Source of the DNA: Flexistipes sinusarabici DSM 4947 | GTDB taxonomy: Bacteria > Chrysiogenota > Deferribacteres > Deferribacterales > Flexistipitaceae | Direction: 5' to 3' | DNA length: 64,000 nt | NCBI RefSeq assembly: GCF_000218625.1 | Contig: NC_015672.1 | Coordinates: 1,488,001-1,552,000, forward strand | Shown here: in pieces, positions 26,488 to 35,216 of the stretch | How the letters are laid out: the number at the start of each line of letters is the position of its first letter | Position numbering within the stretch: the first letter of the stretch is position 1 | Made by a program: the position numbers and the translations under genes | Notes under the pieces: generated by a model | What the model was told of the DNA's origin: nothing | What the model saw: the letters and a program-made list of their open reading frames with translations, nothing else | Databases searched by the model: none

Positions 26488-26708
26488 AAAAAGTAAGATT
26501 TCTTCAATTATTATTTAATAAAAATAATTTAGCGGTAAATTTAAGATGTTCAAAGAGCAGAAATATTTTGGGCACCGGTCCGGATTGCGGTAGTCATAAC
26601 TTATCATCTTACAATTATTTATTACATAATTTATGTAATAAAAGCGAGTAACAGTTAACATCCATAAATAACTAAAAATACACTTTTTTAAAAATTAAGA
26701 ACATCTTC

Positions 26709-27089
26709 TCAGCTGCTTTTAATACACACAGCCTCAATTTCAACAGTTACTCCTTTCGGCAAAGCTGCAACACCGACAACAGCTCTTGCAGGTTTATGTT
26801 CGCCGAAAAATTCAGCATATGCACTGTTGATTTCCGGAAACTTATCCATTTTGGTTGTATAGATAGTAATCTTTATTATTTCTTCTTTTGAATATCCGGC
26901 ATTTTTTGCAATATTGTAAAGGTTATTCAAACAGGTTTGCACCTGAGTCTTTATTTCCACGTTAAGGGGCTCTGCAGTTGTTTTATCGATAGGTATCTGA
27001 CCGGAAATAAAAAGGAAACCATTCTGTTCAACAGCTTGTGAGTAAGCACCAACAGCTGCCGGTGCTTCATCCGTTCTTATATATCGCAT
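26709..27089 (-). CDS. ridA: RidA family imine/enamine deaminase
   Basis: A 126-residue RidA protein, which hydrolyses reactive 2-aminoacrylate and related enamines made by PLP enzymes. AVGAYSQAVEQNGFLFISGQIPID at the N-terminus, then the conserved Arg in KPARAVVGVAALPKGVTVEIEAVCI near residue 106 and the terminal Glu. Length is typical. GAGAGG precedes the start. It lies 10 bases after the methyltransferase-like gene and may be cotranscribed with it. Confidence 0.93.
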   Translation of the reverse strand: MRYIRTDEAPAAVGAYSQAVEQNGFLFISGQIPIDKTTAEPLNVEIKTQVQTCLNNLYNIAKNAGYSKEEIIKITIYTTKMDKFPEINSAYAEFFGEHKPARAVVGVAALPKGVTVEIEAVCIKSS

Positions 27090-27099
27090 TTTGACCTCT

Positions 27100-27783
27100 C
27101 TATAATTTAGTTCCTTTTAGTACATTCCAGGACAGACAGTATTTGCGCTCTGCTTTATTAAGAGGGTGGAAAAATCTCTTATATTCATTATCGTTTTTAA
27201 ATATATACTTTTTAAAGTTTTCCGATGCAAACAAATCTTTTATTTCATCGAAAGAAACATCTTGCATTATGCTCTCAGTCCTTATATTAACAAAAATATG
27301 GCTTAATGAATTGTGAAGAGCAGCAAACCATCGTTTCAGCTTTTCTTTGACGGGGATTTCTGAAGAAACACTTAACCCGTAAAGAACATCCCTCCCGGCA
27401 TCATCAAAAATTTCCGGATACACGACAAATACAAACTTACCACCCACATTCATACATTTATTGATGGCATGAACAACATCATACATCGGCTGGAAATTGT
27501 AAATACCACCCAATGAAAGCAAAAAGTCGCATTTTATACGGGTAAGGGAATATGCCAAATTGTACTGGTAGGAAATAGTGGTAATTTTGTCGTTATTAAC
27601 AATTTCCTTCCTGGAGATTGCGTATACCCTTCTAAAGCAGTTTTTATCCGCAAGATGTCTGGCTGTTATAAAATCATTAAACGAAACGTCGCACGCAACT
27701 GAATTTTCAGGCACATTTACAAATATTCCGTCAAAAAGTTTAAGATAGGTCAGATACTTGTTTTCAATTTCTATATAATTCAT
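27100..27783 (-). CDS. Class I methyltransferase-like protein
   Basis: A 227-residue protein with a Rossmann-like order: VACDVSFNDFITARHLADK in place of the glycine-rich SAM motif, then VYAISRKEI, CDFLLSLGGIYNF, and INKCMNVGGKFVFVVYPE, which resembles the strand-4/5 region of SAM methyltransferases (BioC/UbiE-like). The usual GxGxG is not intact, so SAM binding is doubtful. I chose the ATG at 27783 (CAGGGA upstream) over a TTG at 27831 that coincides with a TTGACA -35 box. Substrate unknown. Confidence 0.55.
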   Translation of the reverse strand: MNYIEIENKYLTYLKLFDGIFVNVPENSVACDVSFNDFITARHLADKNCFRRVYAISRKEIVNNDKITTISYQYNLAYSLTRIKCDFLLSLGGIYNFQPMYDVVHAINKCMNVGGKFVFVVYPEIFDDAGRDVLYGLSVSSEIPVKEKLKRWFAALHNSLSHIFVNIRTESIMQDVSFDEIKDLFASENFKKYIFKNDNEYKRFFHPLNKAERKYCLSWNVLKGTKL

Positions 27784-27865
27784 AAACAAAATTCCCTGGT
27801 CATTTATTTTTTTATAAAATATATATGTCAAAAGTTAAATTCAATAGTCTATTTTAATTTTTTAT

Positions 27866-27958
27866 AGGTAGTAGTAGAGGATATTTGAGGTGCCACCCAC
27901 GCACCGAGCACATAAGATTTTATGTGCTCGGCGTGGTAGTTGAGGCAGTTAGAGGTAG
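27866..27958. repeat. Repeat patch with perfect 12-base hairpin
   Basis: The gap 27784-28119 has no gene. It holds GGTAGTAG/GTTGAGG-type repeat units and, at 27903-27930, a perfect hairpin CCGAGCACATAA-GATT-TTATGTGCTCGG. There is no T-run, so it is not a standard terminator. Confidence 0.55.
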
Positions 27959-28119
27959 CTTAATTTTATATTAGACTTATTGAATAGTCATGTTATAATA
28001 ATGGTTTTAAAGGTATTGAATGATCCGTAAAGCTTAATTTTAGTTTGGATATTTTTGAGATGCAATAATGACAAACTTTTGATACAATTAGGGATGTATG
28101 TATTTTTTCGGGAGGCAGA

Positions 28120-29094
28120 ATGAACATAAACGATGTATATTCGTTGATTGAACAGGAAATGGACGAGGTCTACGCCGCACTTACAAAAAACCTGGATTCT
28201 GAAATCGAAATGGTAAATGAAGTGGCTTCTTATGTTTTTGAAAGCGGTGGAAAAAGACTGAGACCTGTTTTTTTGGTTTTGGCCGCTAAACTGGCCGGTT
28301 ATAATGGCAACAGGTCATCTGTGCTCAGCGGTGTTGTGGAATATATTCATACTGCAACACTTATACATGACGATGTTATAGACGGAGCAAAATACAGGAG
28401 AGGAAAAGACAGTGTAAACAGGGTTTTCGGTAACGATATCACCGTATTGTGCGGAGATTTCTTATATTCGAGGGCTTTTGTAAATCTTGTAAGAGACGGA
28501 GACCCGGAAATCCAGTTAATCCTTGCCAATGCTGCAAAAACAATGAGTGAGGGGGAGGTTTTCCAGTTAATCAAAACTGCGGATTTTTTTCTCAAATTTG
28601 AAGATTACGAAAAAATCATCTTCAGCAAGACAGCTGTTCTTTTCTCCGCTTGTTGTGAGATTGGAGGTATTTTGGGAGGACTGGACAAAAAGAAAGTCTC
28701 AGCTTTAAAAGACTTTGGCAAATATGTCGGTCTGGCTTTCCAGATGAGCGATGATATTTTGGATTATCTGGGAAATCCGGACTACACCGGCAAAAATCCC
28801 GGTACTGATCTTAAAGAGGGGAAAATGACTCTTCCGATGATACTTCTCCGACAATGTCTGAAAAAGGATGAAATAAAAATTATCAGGGATATATTTACAA
28901 GTGAAGATTATTCGGAAAAAAATCTGGAGTATATATTGACCCTGATGCAAAACAACAATATCAAGGAAAAAGCTGAAAAATTTGTAGATGATTATATATT
29001 TAAAGCCAAGACGTTATTAAACGAATTTGATGATAACCCATATAAGGATTCCCTGCTTTTTTTAGCGGATTATATGGTGAAGAGGGATCGTTGA
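28120..29094 (+). CDS. Polyprenyl diphosphate synthase
   Basis: A 324-residue trans-prenyltransferase that extends isoprenoid diphosphates, probably for the menaquinone side chain. The first Asp-rich motif is HDDVIDGAKYRRG near residue 83, the second DDILDYLGNP near 213, with GGKRLRPVF near 44 and GTDLKEGKMTLP near 231. GGGAGG precedes the ATG. It opens a run with amrS, apbE, a NusG-II protein and a Gx-type membrane protein. Long-chain products are likely, since the residue before the first motif is small, but length cannot be set. Confidence 0.9.
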   Translation: MNINDVYSLIEQEMDEVYAALTKNLDSEIEMVNEVASYVFESGGKRLRPVFLVLAAKLAGYNGNRSSVLSGVVEYIHTATLIHDDVIDGAKYRRGKDSVNRVFGNDITVLCGDFLYSRAFVNLVRDGDPEIQLILANAAKTMSEGEVFQLIKTADFFLKFEDYEKIIFSKTAVLFSACCEIGGILGGLDKKKVSALKDFGKYVGLAFQMSDDILDYLGNPDYTGKNPGTDLKEGKMTLPMILLRQCLKKDEIKIIRDIFTSEDYSEKNLEYILTLMQNNNIKEKAEKFVDDYIFKAKTLLNEFDDNPYKDSLLFLADYMVKRDR

Positions 29095-30095
29095 TGGATG
29101 TTGAGGCAAAATTTTACCAAAAACTCGGGGATAGTAAAGTACAATGCAATCTATGCCACCACCACTGCCGTGTTGCCGATGGAAAATCCGGCATCTGCCT
29201 TATAAGGCAAAATAAAGGCGGCACACTTTATCAAACCTCTTACGAAGAAATCACATCGATAAATGTGGACCCTGTGGAAAAAAAGCCCCTTTATCATTTT
29301 TATCCAGGATCTGACATCCTTTCAATAGGCACAAACGGCTGCAACTTAAAGTGCCCTTTCTGCCAAAACTGGCAGATAAGCACCCAAATAACACCCAGAG
29401 AAACGCTAAAAATCGAACAGGCTGTTGATATTGCCAGAAGAAACGGAACAATAGGAATAGCCTATACATACAATGAACCGATAATCTGGTATGAATTTGT
29501 ACTGGACTGTATGAAAGAGTTCAGGAAGGGCGGTCTCAAAAATGTACTTGTCACCAACGGCTGTATTAATAGAGAGCCTCTGGAAAAACTTGCAGAATTC
29601 ACAGACGCTGTGAATGTTGATATGAAAGGGTTTTCCGACGATTTTTACAAATGGGTTAACGGCAGTTTTAGTTTGGCAAAACAGACAATAAAATATCTTA
29701 TCGAAAATAACATTCATACCGAACTCACAAATCTTATAATTCCGACAAAAAATGACGACCCTGACGAATTCTCAAGTATGTGCCAATGGATAGCGGATTT
29801 GAGTCCGGACATCCCACTGCATATTTCAAGATATTTTCCATGTTACAAGTGCAATATAGAACAGACCCCTCCTTCAACAATGAGACAGCTTTATCACATT
29901 GCTAAAGAAAAACTGAATTACGTATATGCGGGAAACATAAATCTTACTGATAACAACGGAGAGAGCACCAGCAATACAATCTGTCCCTCATGTTCCACTA
30001 CGCTTATAAAAAGAACCGGCTACAGCACTAAATCATATATCAAAGATTCCCGATGTCCTGAATGCGACAGTTTAGTAAAGGCAATAATCTGTTGA
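29094..30095 (+). CDS. amrS: AmmeMemoRadiSam system radical SAM enzyme (AmrS)
   Basis: A 333-residue radical SAM protein. The cluster motif is GCNLKCPFCQNWQIS near residue 83 (CxxxCxxC). An N-terminal Cys group (CNLCHHHCRVADGKSGICLIR) and a C-terminal zinc-ribbon-like set (ICPSCSTTL, RCPECDSL) flank it; both are typical of AmrS. Known partners Memo and AMMECR1 are not in this window. The start overlaps the stop of the prenyl synthase gene (TGATG), so translation is coupled. The biochemical role of the family is still unsettled. Confidence 0.88.
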   Translation: MDVEAKFYQKLGDSKVQCNLCHHHCRVADGKSGICLIRQNKGGTLYQTSYEEITSINVDPVEKKPLYHFYPGSDILSIGTNGCNLKCPFCQNWQISTQITPRETLKIEQAVDIARRNGTIGIAYTYNEPIIWYEFVLDCMKEFRKGGLKNVLVTNGCINREPLEKLAEFTDAVNVDMKGFSDDFYKWVNGSFSLAKQTIKYLIENNIHTELTNLIIPTKNDDPDEFSSMCQWIADLSPDIPLHISRYFPCYKCNIEQTPPSTMRQLYHIAKEKLNYVYAGNINLTDNNGESTSNTICPSCSTTLIKRTGYSTKSYIKDSRCPECDSLVKAIIC

Positions 30096-31063
30096 TGGAT
30101 AAATTTACAAAAGTAATCACAGTATTTTTAATTGTCCTCATTATATCTTTTCTTTCAGGATGCAGAGACAGCAAGCAGTACAATACCCGTTCCTTTTATG
30201 AAATGGGTACAATTGTCAATATTACATTAGGCAGCAAGAATGATTATATCATCAACGAATTAAACAGAAAGATGAAATCCTGGGAAAACGAAGTATCCCG
30301 ATTTGCAGAAAAAGTGAACAATGCAAAACCCGGAGAAAGCATACCTGTTCCCGGAATAATTTACATTTTGCTGCAAAAAGCAGAGTACTACAAGAAACTA
30401 AGTAATGGTAAATTTGATATAACAATTGCAACAATAAACAGCTTATACGGATTCCCGGAAGGTCCTTTCCGGATACCTGATAATGAAACAATAAAAAATA
30501 AATCTGACGATGTTGGATTTTCAAATCTTGTTTTTGACAAAACAAGTCTCAGCAAAAAAACAGAACTGAAAATAGATATGGGAGCTTATGCCAAAGGATA
30601 TATTGTTGACAAAGGAATAGATTTTTTCAAGTCAGAGGGGATAAAATCGGCAATGATAAATGCCGGCGGAGATTTGTACGCTTTGGGAAACAAGAAAAAC
30701 AGGAAATGGCACATTGCAATCAAAAACCCTGATAACAAGAAAAAGTTTCTGTCTATTATAGCCCTGAAAAACAAAGCGGTTGCCACAAGCGGCAATTACG
30801 AAAGATATTTTGAAAAAAACGGAAAAAGATACACCCATATTTTTGATGCAACAACACTGCAAACGGCAAATAATTACAAAAGTATCAGCGTAATAGCCGA
30901 TACGGTTGAGAGATCTGACGGGCTTGCTACAGTTTACTACCTGATGGATATCAATAAAATAAAGGAATTATGCAAGAAAGAAAAAACCCCTGTACTTGTC
31001 TACACTCTTAAATCAAAGAAGATAAAACTTTGCGGCTGGCAGGGATATGAAATATCCGACTAA
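30095..31063 (+). CDS. apbE: FAD:protein FMN transferase ApbE (lipoprotein)
   Basis: A 322-residue ApbE enzyme that attaches FMN through a phosphoester to Thr/Ser of target proteins such as RnfG and RnfD. A lipoprotein signal peptide ends in the lipobox FLSGC at about residues 20-24, so it faces the outside. FYEMGTIVNITLG, KIDMGAYAKGYIVDKGIDFF, NAGGDLYALG and ATSGNYERYFEKNGKRYTHIFD are the family motifs. The start is set by TGATG overlap with amrS. Likely substrates, RnfD and RnfG, are encoded at 54.8-56.4 kb. Confidence 0.92.
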   Translation: MDKFTKVITVFLIVLIISFLSGCRDSKQYNTRSFYEMGTIVNITLGSKNDYIINELNRKMKSWENEVSRFAEKVNNAKPGESIPVPGIIYILLQKAEYYKKLSNGKFDITIATINSLYGFPEGPFRIPDNETIKNKSDDVGFSNLVFDKTSLSKKTELKIDMGAYAKGYIVDKGIDFFKSEGIKSAMINAGGDLYALGNKKNRKWHIAIKNPDNKKKFLSIIALKNKAVATSGNYERYFEKNGKRYTHIFDATTLQTANNYKSISVIADTVERSDGLATVYYLMDINKIKELCKKEKTPVLVYTLKSKKIKLCGWQGYEISD

Positions 31064-31412
31064 AGCCGATCTGTTTGTAATTCTGTTTCTAATAGCCGCA
31101 TGTCTTTATCCCGTAATGGCAAAAGACGGCTCCACCGGTAAAAAAAGTTTATTTCTGTTAATCGGTCAAAAACAATACGAAATTCCTTTTGAAGACGGTA
31201 TAATTGACCTGAACAGTAAATACAATGTAAACATGATACTTGAGATAAAGGATAAAAAAGCTCGGTTTATAAAATCGGACTGTCCGGACAAACTGTGTAT
31301 AAAATACGGCTGGGTTAACAACTGCGGTGAAATGGCCGTCTGTGTACCCAACAAAGCCGCGGTGCAAATTAAGTGCGAAAAAGAAGGAAATATAGATGCA
31401 ATATCCAGATAA
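31047..31412 (+). CDS. NusG domain II-containing exported protein
   Basis: A 121-residue protein with an N-terminal membrane helix (residues 8-25) and an extracytoplasmic NusG-II domain. The pattern SDCPDKLCIKYGWV...CGEMAVCVPNK, with its four Cys, is characteristic. The start lies inside the 3' end of apbE (17-base overlap). Such proteins often accompany ApbE, Gx membrane proteins and prenyl synthases in flavin-based electron-transfer loci (EetA-like). Function here is inferred from that company. Confidence 0.8.
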   Translation: MKYPTKADLFVILFLIAACLYPVMAKDGSTGKKSLFLLIGQKQYEIPFEDGIIDLNSKYNVNMILEIKDKKARFIKSDCPDKLCIKYGWVNNCGEMAVCVPNKAAVQIKCEKEGNIDAISR

Positions 31413-31899
31413 AATCGCCAAAATAGGTTTATACTCGGCTTTTGCAATAATTCTCGGAGTGGCGGAAAATTTCTTTCCTCTGCCTGTGCCCGGAGTAAAA
31501 CTCGGTCTTGCCAACATCGGTGTTTTGCTGGCTTTGTACTCCTTAACATTCTTTGATACGCTGATTGTTGTATTTTTAAAATCTGTATTCGTGGGCATCT
31601 TTGGCGGAAACGTCGTTATCAAAGTACTTCTAAGTCTCCCTTCCACACTTGCAGCAGCCTTGGTTATGTTTTTATATATCAGATTAACCGGCAGATTTAC
31701 ATCTCCTGTTTCAGCGTCTGCGCTCGGAGGTGTTATCCATATCGTCTGTCAGTTCATCATTCTTAAAATTTTTATAATAAAAAATCTTGCAATATATTCA
31801 TTTTTGCCTTATTTCTCATTATTATCCATATTTACAGGTATGTTAACAGGCTATTTAACCTGTTTAATACTAAAACACACAATTATCGGCACAAAATAA
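31396..31899 (+). CDS. Gx transporter family membrane protein (HepI/EetB-like)
   Basis: A 167-residue integral membrane protein with about five helices. GVAENFFPLPVPGVKLGLANIG and FGGNVVIKVLLSLPSTLAAAL match the Gx family (annotated in some genomes as heptaprenyl diphosphate synthase component I). It overlaps the NusG-II gene by 17 bases. It resembles ECF S-components in fold. In loci with ApbE and NusG-II it may carry a quinone- or flavin-related substrate; that is inference. Confidence 0.8.
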   Translation: MQYPDKIAKIGLYSAFAIILGVAENFFPLPVPGVKLGLANIGVLLALYSLTFFDTLIVVFLKSVFVGIFGGNVVIKVLLSLPSTLAAALVMFLYIRLTGRFTSPVSASALGGVIHIVCQFIILKIFIIKNLAIYSFLPYFSLLSIFTGMLTGYLTCLILKHTIIGTK

Positions 31900-31914
31900 A
31901 CCAAAGGTGTTGAA

Positions 31915-32517
31915 ATGTATCAAAAAATTATTCTTGCAAGCGGTTCCCCCCGCAGAAGGGAACTCTTTACAAAACTGGGGATAAATTTCCAATATACTAC
32001 TTCCACAGTAAAAGAGAATCTGGACGAAAAAATCCCTCCGGAAAAATTGGTTATGAAAATTGCAACTATGAAAGCTTACAATGTAAGCAATATTTACACT
32101 GAAGCTTTCATTATAGGGGCCGATACCGTCATCTATTTTGAGAATAATATAATCGGCAAACCCACTGATGAAAATGATGCCAGAAAAACGCTGAGGATGC
32201 TGAGCGGGAAAAAACATGAGGTTTATACCGGTGTGGCAATAGTTAACAAGAACAAAAGTATTTGCGAACGCCTTTTTCAGAGAACAGAAGTATATTTCAA
32301 GAAACTTTCCGAACCCCTTATCGACTGGTATATAAATTCGGACGAACCGATGGATAAATCCGGCTCTTACGGCATTCAGGGAAAGGGAAGCCTTCTTGTG
32401 GAAAAAATTGTCGGCGACTATGATAATGTTGTGGGCCTGCCTGTGGGCAAAGTAATGGAAACATTCACCAGGCTTAACCTGGCTCCTTTCGGAGGTTTTA
32501 GTCATGAAGTTCAATAA
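31915..32517 (+). CDS. maf: Maf family nucleotide pyrophosphatase
   Basis: A 200-residue Maf protein, which hydrolyses non-canonical NTPs or dTTP/UTP. IILASGSPRRRELFTKLG near the start and GADTVIYFENNIIGKP near residue 70 (catalytic Asp) are diagnostic, as are KHEVYTGVAI and GSYGIQGKGSLLVEKIVGDYDNVVGLP. The ending overlaps the start of the acyl-CoA ligase by 14 bases. Confidence 0.92.
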   Translation: MYQKIILASGSPRRRELFTKLGINFQYTTSTVKENLDEKIPPEKLVMKIATMKAYNVSNIYTEAFIIGADTVIYFENNIIGKPTDENDARKTLRMLSGKKHEVYTGVAIVNKNKSICERLFQRTEVYFKKLSEPLIDWYINSDEPMDKSGSYGIQGKGSLLVEKIVGDYDNVVGLPVGKVMETFTRLNLAPFGGFSHEVQ

Positions 32518-34060
32518 TATCAGTGATATGTTTCAAACACAAGTTGGCAGATTTGGAAACAAAAAATACATACTTTTTCAGGATAAGACTTATACATACT
32601 CTCAGGCCAATAAACTTATAAATCAAATAGCTGCAAAGCTTTTGGATATTGGGTTAAAAACCGGTGAGAGGGTTGGAATACTTCTGGAAAATTCTCCGGA
32701 ATTTATTCTGAGTTTTTTCGCCGTTATGAAGGCCGGCGGTATTGCAGTGCCTATCAACACTTTTTTTAAAGAGGAAGAAATAGCTTATATCCTGAATGAC
32801 TGCGAAGCCCGTTTTCTTTTTTCATCAAGCCAGTTTGCCGGTGAAATAAAAAACATGCAGAAGCTTGTGCAATCCCTCGATAATATATTAACATTTGAAG
32901 ATTTTGAACTTGAAAACGGTGAAAAAACGCTGAATATTTACAATGAATTATCAAATATGGACGACAGTGATTTCCCGGCCAATCAGTCTCTGGATGACAC
33001 TGCAATCCTCATATATACTTCCGGTACTACAGGCTATCCAAAAGGTGCAATACTATCGCACAAAAACCTGCTGTCCAATGTTGATGGCTGTGCAAGAGCC
33101 TTCAAAATTGCACGCAAGGACAGATTCCTGCTTTTTCTGCCGATGTTTCACTCATATGCTTTTACAACCTGTGTTATGCTGCCTACATACTGTGGATGCT
33201 CAATCATAATCCTCAGCTCTGTACTTGAACTCAGAAAAAAATCCTTCAAAAATATACTTATATTCAAAAGACCAACATTTTTCCTGGGTGTTCCCCAGGT
33301 ATACTCTGCGCTCACAAAGTCAAAAATGCCCCAATGGTTTATAAAATTTATATATCCGGTAAAAATCCATGTGAGTGGAGGGGCACCCCTTCCTGAGGAA
33401 ACATTGAATAATTTTGTGGAAAAATTTAAAAAACCGATAATAGAAGGGTACGGTTTATCCGAGGCTTCCCCAGTTGTATCCGTTAACAGGCTTGACTGGC
33501 AGAAACCCTATTCTGTGGGCAGACCGCTGCCGGATGTGGAAGTTAAAGTGGTTGATGAAGAAGAAGAGGAAGTGCCGGTAGGAGAAGTCGGTGAACTGAT
33601 TGTTAAAGGACCTAATGTCATGAAAGGATACTGGAAAATGCAGGAAGCCACATATAATACAATAAGAAACGGATGGCTTTTTACCGGTGATATGGCAAAA
33701 GTGGATGAAGACGGATTTATCTACATCGTCGACAGGAAGAAAGATCTGATTATTGTAAAAGGGATTAATGTTTACCCCAGACAAATCGAAGAGCTCTTAT
33801 ACGCTTTTGAGAATGTAGAGGCAGCTGCTGTAATCGGAATAAAAGATAAAGTTAGCGGCGAAGTTCCTATAGCTTATGTCATGCCAAAGGAAGGAGAGAC
33901 AATAGATACCCACGAAATAAGAGAGTACCTGAAAAAGCATCTGGCCAACTTTAAACTCCCCAGGCATATATACGTAAAAGATGAACTGCCCATGACAGCA
34001 ACGGGTAAAGTTTTAAAAAGAAAACTTAAAGAGCAGATTAAAGACAGTGTTAAGCACTAA
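32504..34060 (+). CDS. Long-chain-fatty-acid CoA ligase-like AMP-forming enzyme
   Basis: A 518-residue acyl-CoA synthetase that activates carboxylic acids through acyl-AMP. The A3 motif is ILIYTSGTTGYPKGAILSH near residue 170, A5 is EGYGLSEASPVVSVN near 310, A7 is GWLFTGDMAKVDEDG, A8 is IVDRKKDLIIVKGINVYP, and the catalytic Lys is in TATGKVLKRKL near 505. FadD-like size suggests fatty acids, but the chain length is not predictable. The start lies in the 3' end of maf after CGGAGG. Its stop TAA is the second unit of a heptamer array. Confidence 0.88.
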   Translation: MKFNNISDMFQTQVGRFGNKKYILFQDKTYTYSQANKLINQIAAKLLDIGLKTGERVGILLENSPEFILSFFAVMKAGGIAVPINTFFKEEEIAYILNDCEARFLFSSSQFAGEIKNMQKLVQSLDNILTFEDFELENGEKTLNIYNELSNMDDSDFPANQSLDDTAILIYTSGTTGYPKGAILSHKNLLSNVDGCARAFKIARKDRFLLFLPMFHSYAFTTCVMLPTYCGCSIIILSSVLELRKKSFKNILIFKRPTFFLGVPQVYSALTKSKMPQWFIKFIYPVKIHVSGGAPLPEETLNNFVEKFKKPIIEGYGLSEASPVVSVNRLDWQKPYSVGRPLPDVEVKVVDEEEEEVPVGEVGELIVKGPNVMKGYWKMQEATYNTIRNGWLFTGDMAKVDEDGFIYIVDRKKDLIIVKGINVYPRQIEELLYAFENVEAAAVIGIKDKVSGEVPIAYVMPKEGETIDTHEIREYLKKHLANFKLPRHIYVKDELPMTATGKVLKRKLKEQIKDSVKH

Positions 34061-34222
34061 GTGCTAAGCGCTAAGTTTACAGGGCCAAGGAGTAAGCGAG
34101 ACGATTGTGAAGGTAAAGGTTGAGGAAGTTGAGATGGTTGAGTGGGCATTTAACGTTGAAAGTTGAACGTTGAACATTGAAAACATAAGCCATCACGCAT
34201 TACGCGTCACGATTTACGGCTC
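34051..34222 (+). repeat. Mixed heptamer repeat region after the acyl-CoA ligase
   Basis: Starts with TAAGCAC TAAGTGC TAAGCGC TAAGTTT (34051-34078), where the second TAA is the stop codon of the ligase gene. Then come GGTTGAG-type units (34100-34140), GTTGAAC/ATTGAAA units (34152-34182) and CATCACG CATTACG CGTCACG (34190-34212). All have a seven-base period. No gene. Confidence 0.75.
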
Positions 34223-34237
34223 TTACAAATTTTCCTA

Positions 34238-34266
34238 TTGCCTTTGAATAATTATTTTTTTATCTT
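34238..34266 (+). promoter_or_regulatory. Promoter of the oligopeptide ABC ATPase, predicted leaderless
   Basis: TTGCCT (34238-34243), a 17-base spacer and TATCTT (34261-34266). The ATG at 34273 follows six bases later, preceded by CTTCCC with no Shine-Dalgarno sequence. Confidence 0.5.
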
Positions 34267-34272
34267 CTTCCC

Positions 34273-35202
34273 ATGGAAAAAAACCTTATCGAACTGAAAA
34301 ATTTAACCAAAACATTTAAAGCCTACGATTCTTCATTCAAAACATCCAAAACCCATATAACGGCAACGGACGATATCAACCTGCAAATCAAAAAGGCAGA
34401 TTCTCTCGGAATTGTGGGTGAATCCGGAAGCGGTAAAACAACTCTTGCCAACCTTATAACCGGCATACTCACCCCCGATAGTGGAAAAATTTTATACAAA
34501 AACAAAGAACTATTATCATCCGGAGAAAAAGTTTTCCGGGAATACAGAAAAAATGTTCAGATGATATTCCAGGATCCCTATTCCAGTCTTAATCCCAAAC
34601 TTAAAATATATTCAACCCTTAAAGACGGTATAAAAAGACACATAACCAAAGATAAAAAGGAAATATATTCCCGCTGCGCTGAACTTATGGAGATGGTAGG
34701 CTTAACGGAAAAACATCTGAACCGCTACCCTCATCAGTTTTCAGGAGGTCAGATGCAGCGTATATCCATTGCAAGGGCTCTCAGCATAGAGCCTGAACTT
34801 GTCGTGGCCGACGAGCCGGTAAGCTCTCTGGATGTTTCCATACAGGCCCAGATTTTAAATCTGCTGCAGAAACTGCGGAAAGAAAGCGGCAAAACACTGC
34901 TTCTCATAGCCCATGATTTGGCAATTGTAAATTTTCTTTGCGATGAAATTCTTGTGATGTATAAGGGAAAAGCTCTGGAATATGGTAAAACAAGCGAAGT
35001 GATAAAAAATCCTATTCACCCTTATACAAAAAACCTTCTGGAAGCAACAACAAAAAAAGATATAAAAAAAGTTGTGACAGAAACCACAGGTTTATGCCCA
35101 TACGCAAACAGGTGCAAGTTTTTTATGGACATATGCAGAAACGAACTGTACAAATATCAGGCCACCGAAACCCATTATGCTCTGTGTAATTTATACAAAT
35201 AA
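34273..35202 (+). CDS. Oligopeptide/dipeptide ABC transporter ATPase (OppF/DppF-like), orphan
   Basis: A 309-residue ATPase. Walker A GESGSGKTTLAN near residue 54, Q-loop MIFQDPYSSLNP, signature FSGGQMQRISIARAL near 160, Walker B ELVVADEPVSSLDVS, His in LIAHDLAIVNF. The C-terminal oligo_HPY domain has HPYTKNLLEA and CPYANRCKFFMDIC, which in relatives holds a cluster or metal. No permease, binding protein or OppD partner is adjacent, so it must work with subunits elsewhere or be a remnant. Confidence 0.88.
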   Translation: MEKNLIELKNLTKTFKAYDSSFKTSKTHITATDDINLQIKKADSLGIVGESGSGKTTLANLITGILTPDSGKILYKNKELLSSGEKVFREYRKNVQMIFQDPYSSLNPKLKIYSTLKDGIKRHITKDKKEIYSRCAELMEMVGLTEKHLNRYPHQFSGGQMQRISIARALSIEPELVVADEPVSSLDVSIQAQILNLLQKLRKESGKTLLLIAHDLAIVNFLCDEILVMYKGKALEYGKTSEVIKNPIHPYTKNLLEATTKKDIKKVVTETTGLCPYANRCKFFMDICRNELYKYQATETHYALCNLYK

Positions 35203-35216
35203 AAATGAGGTGTTAA

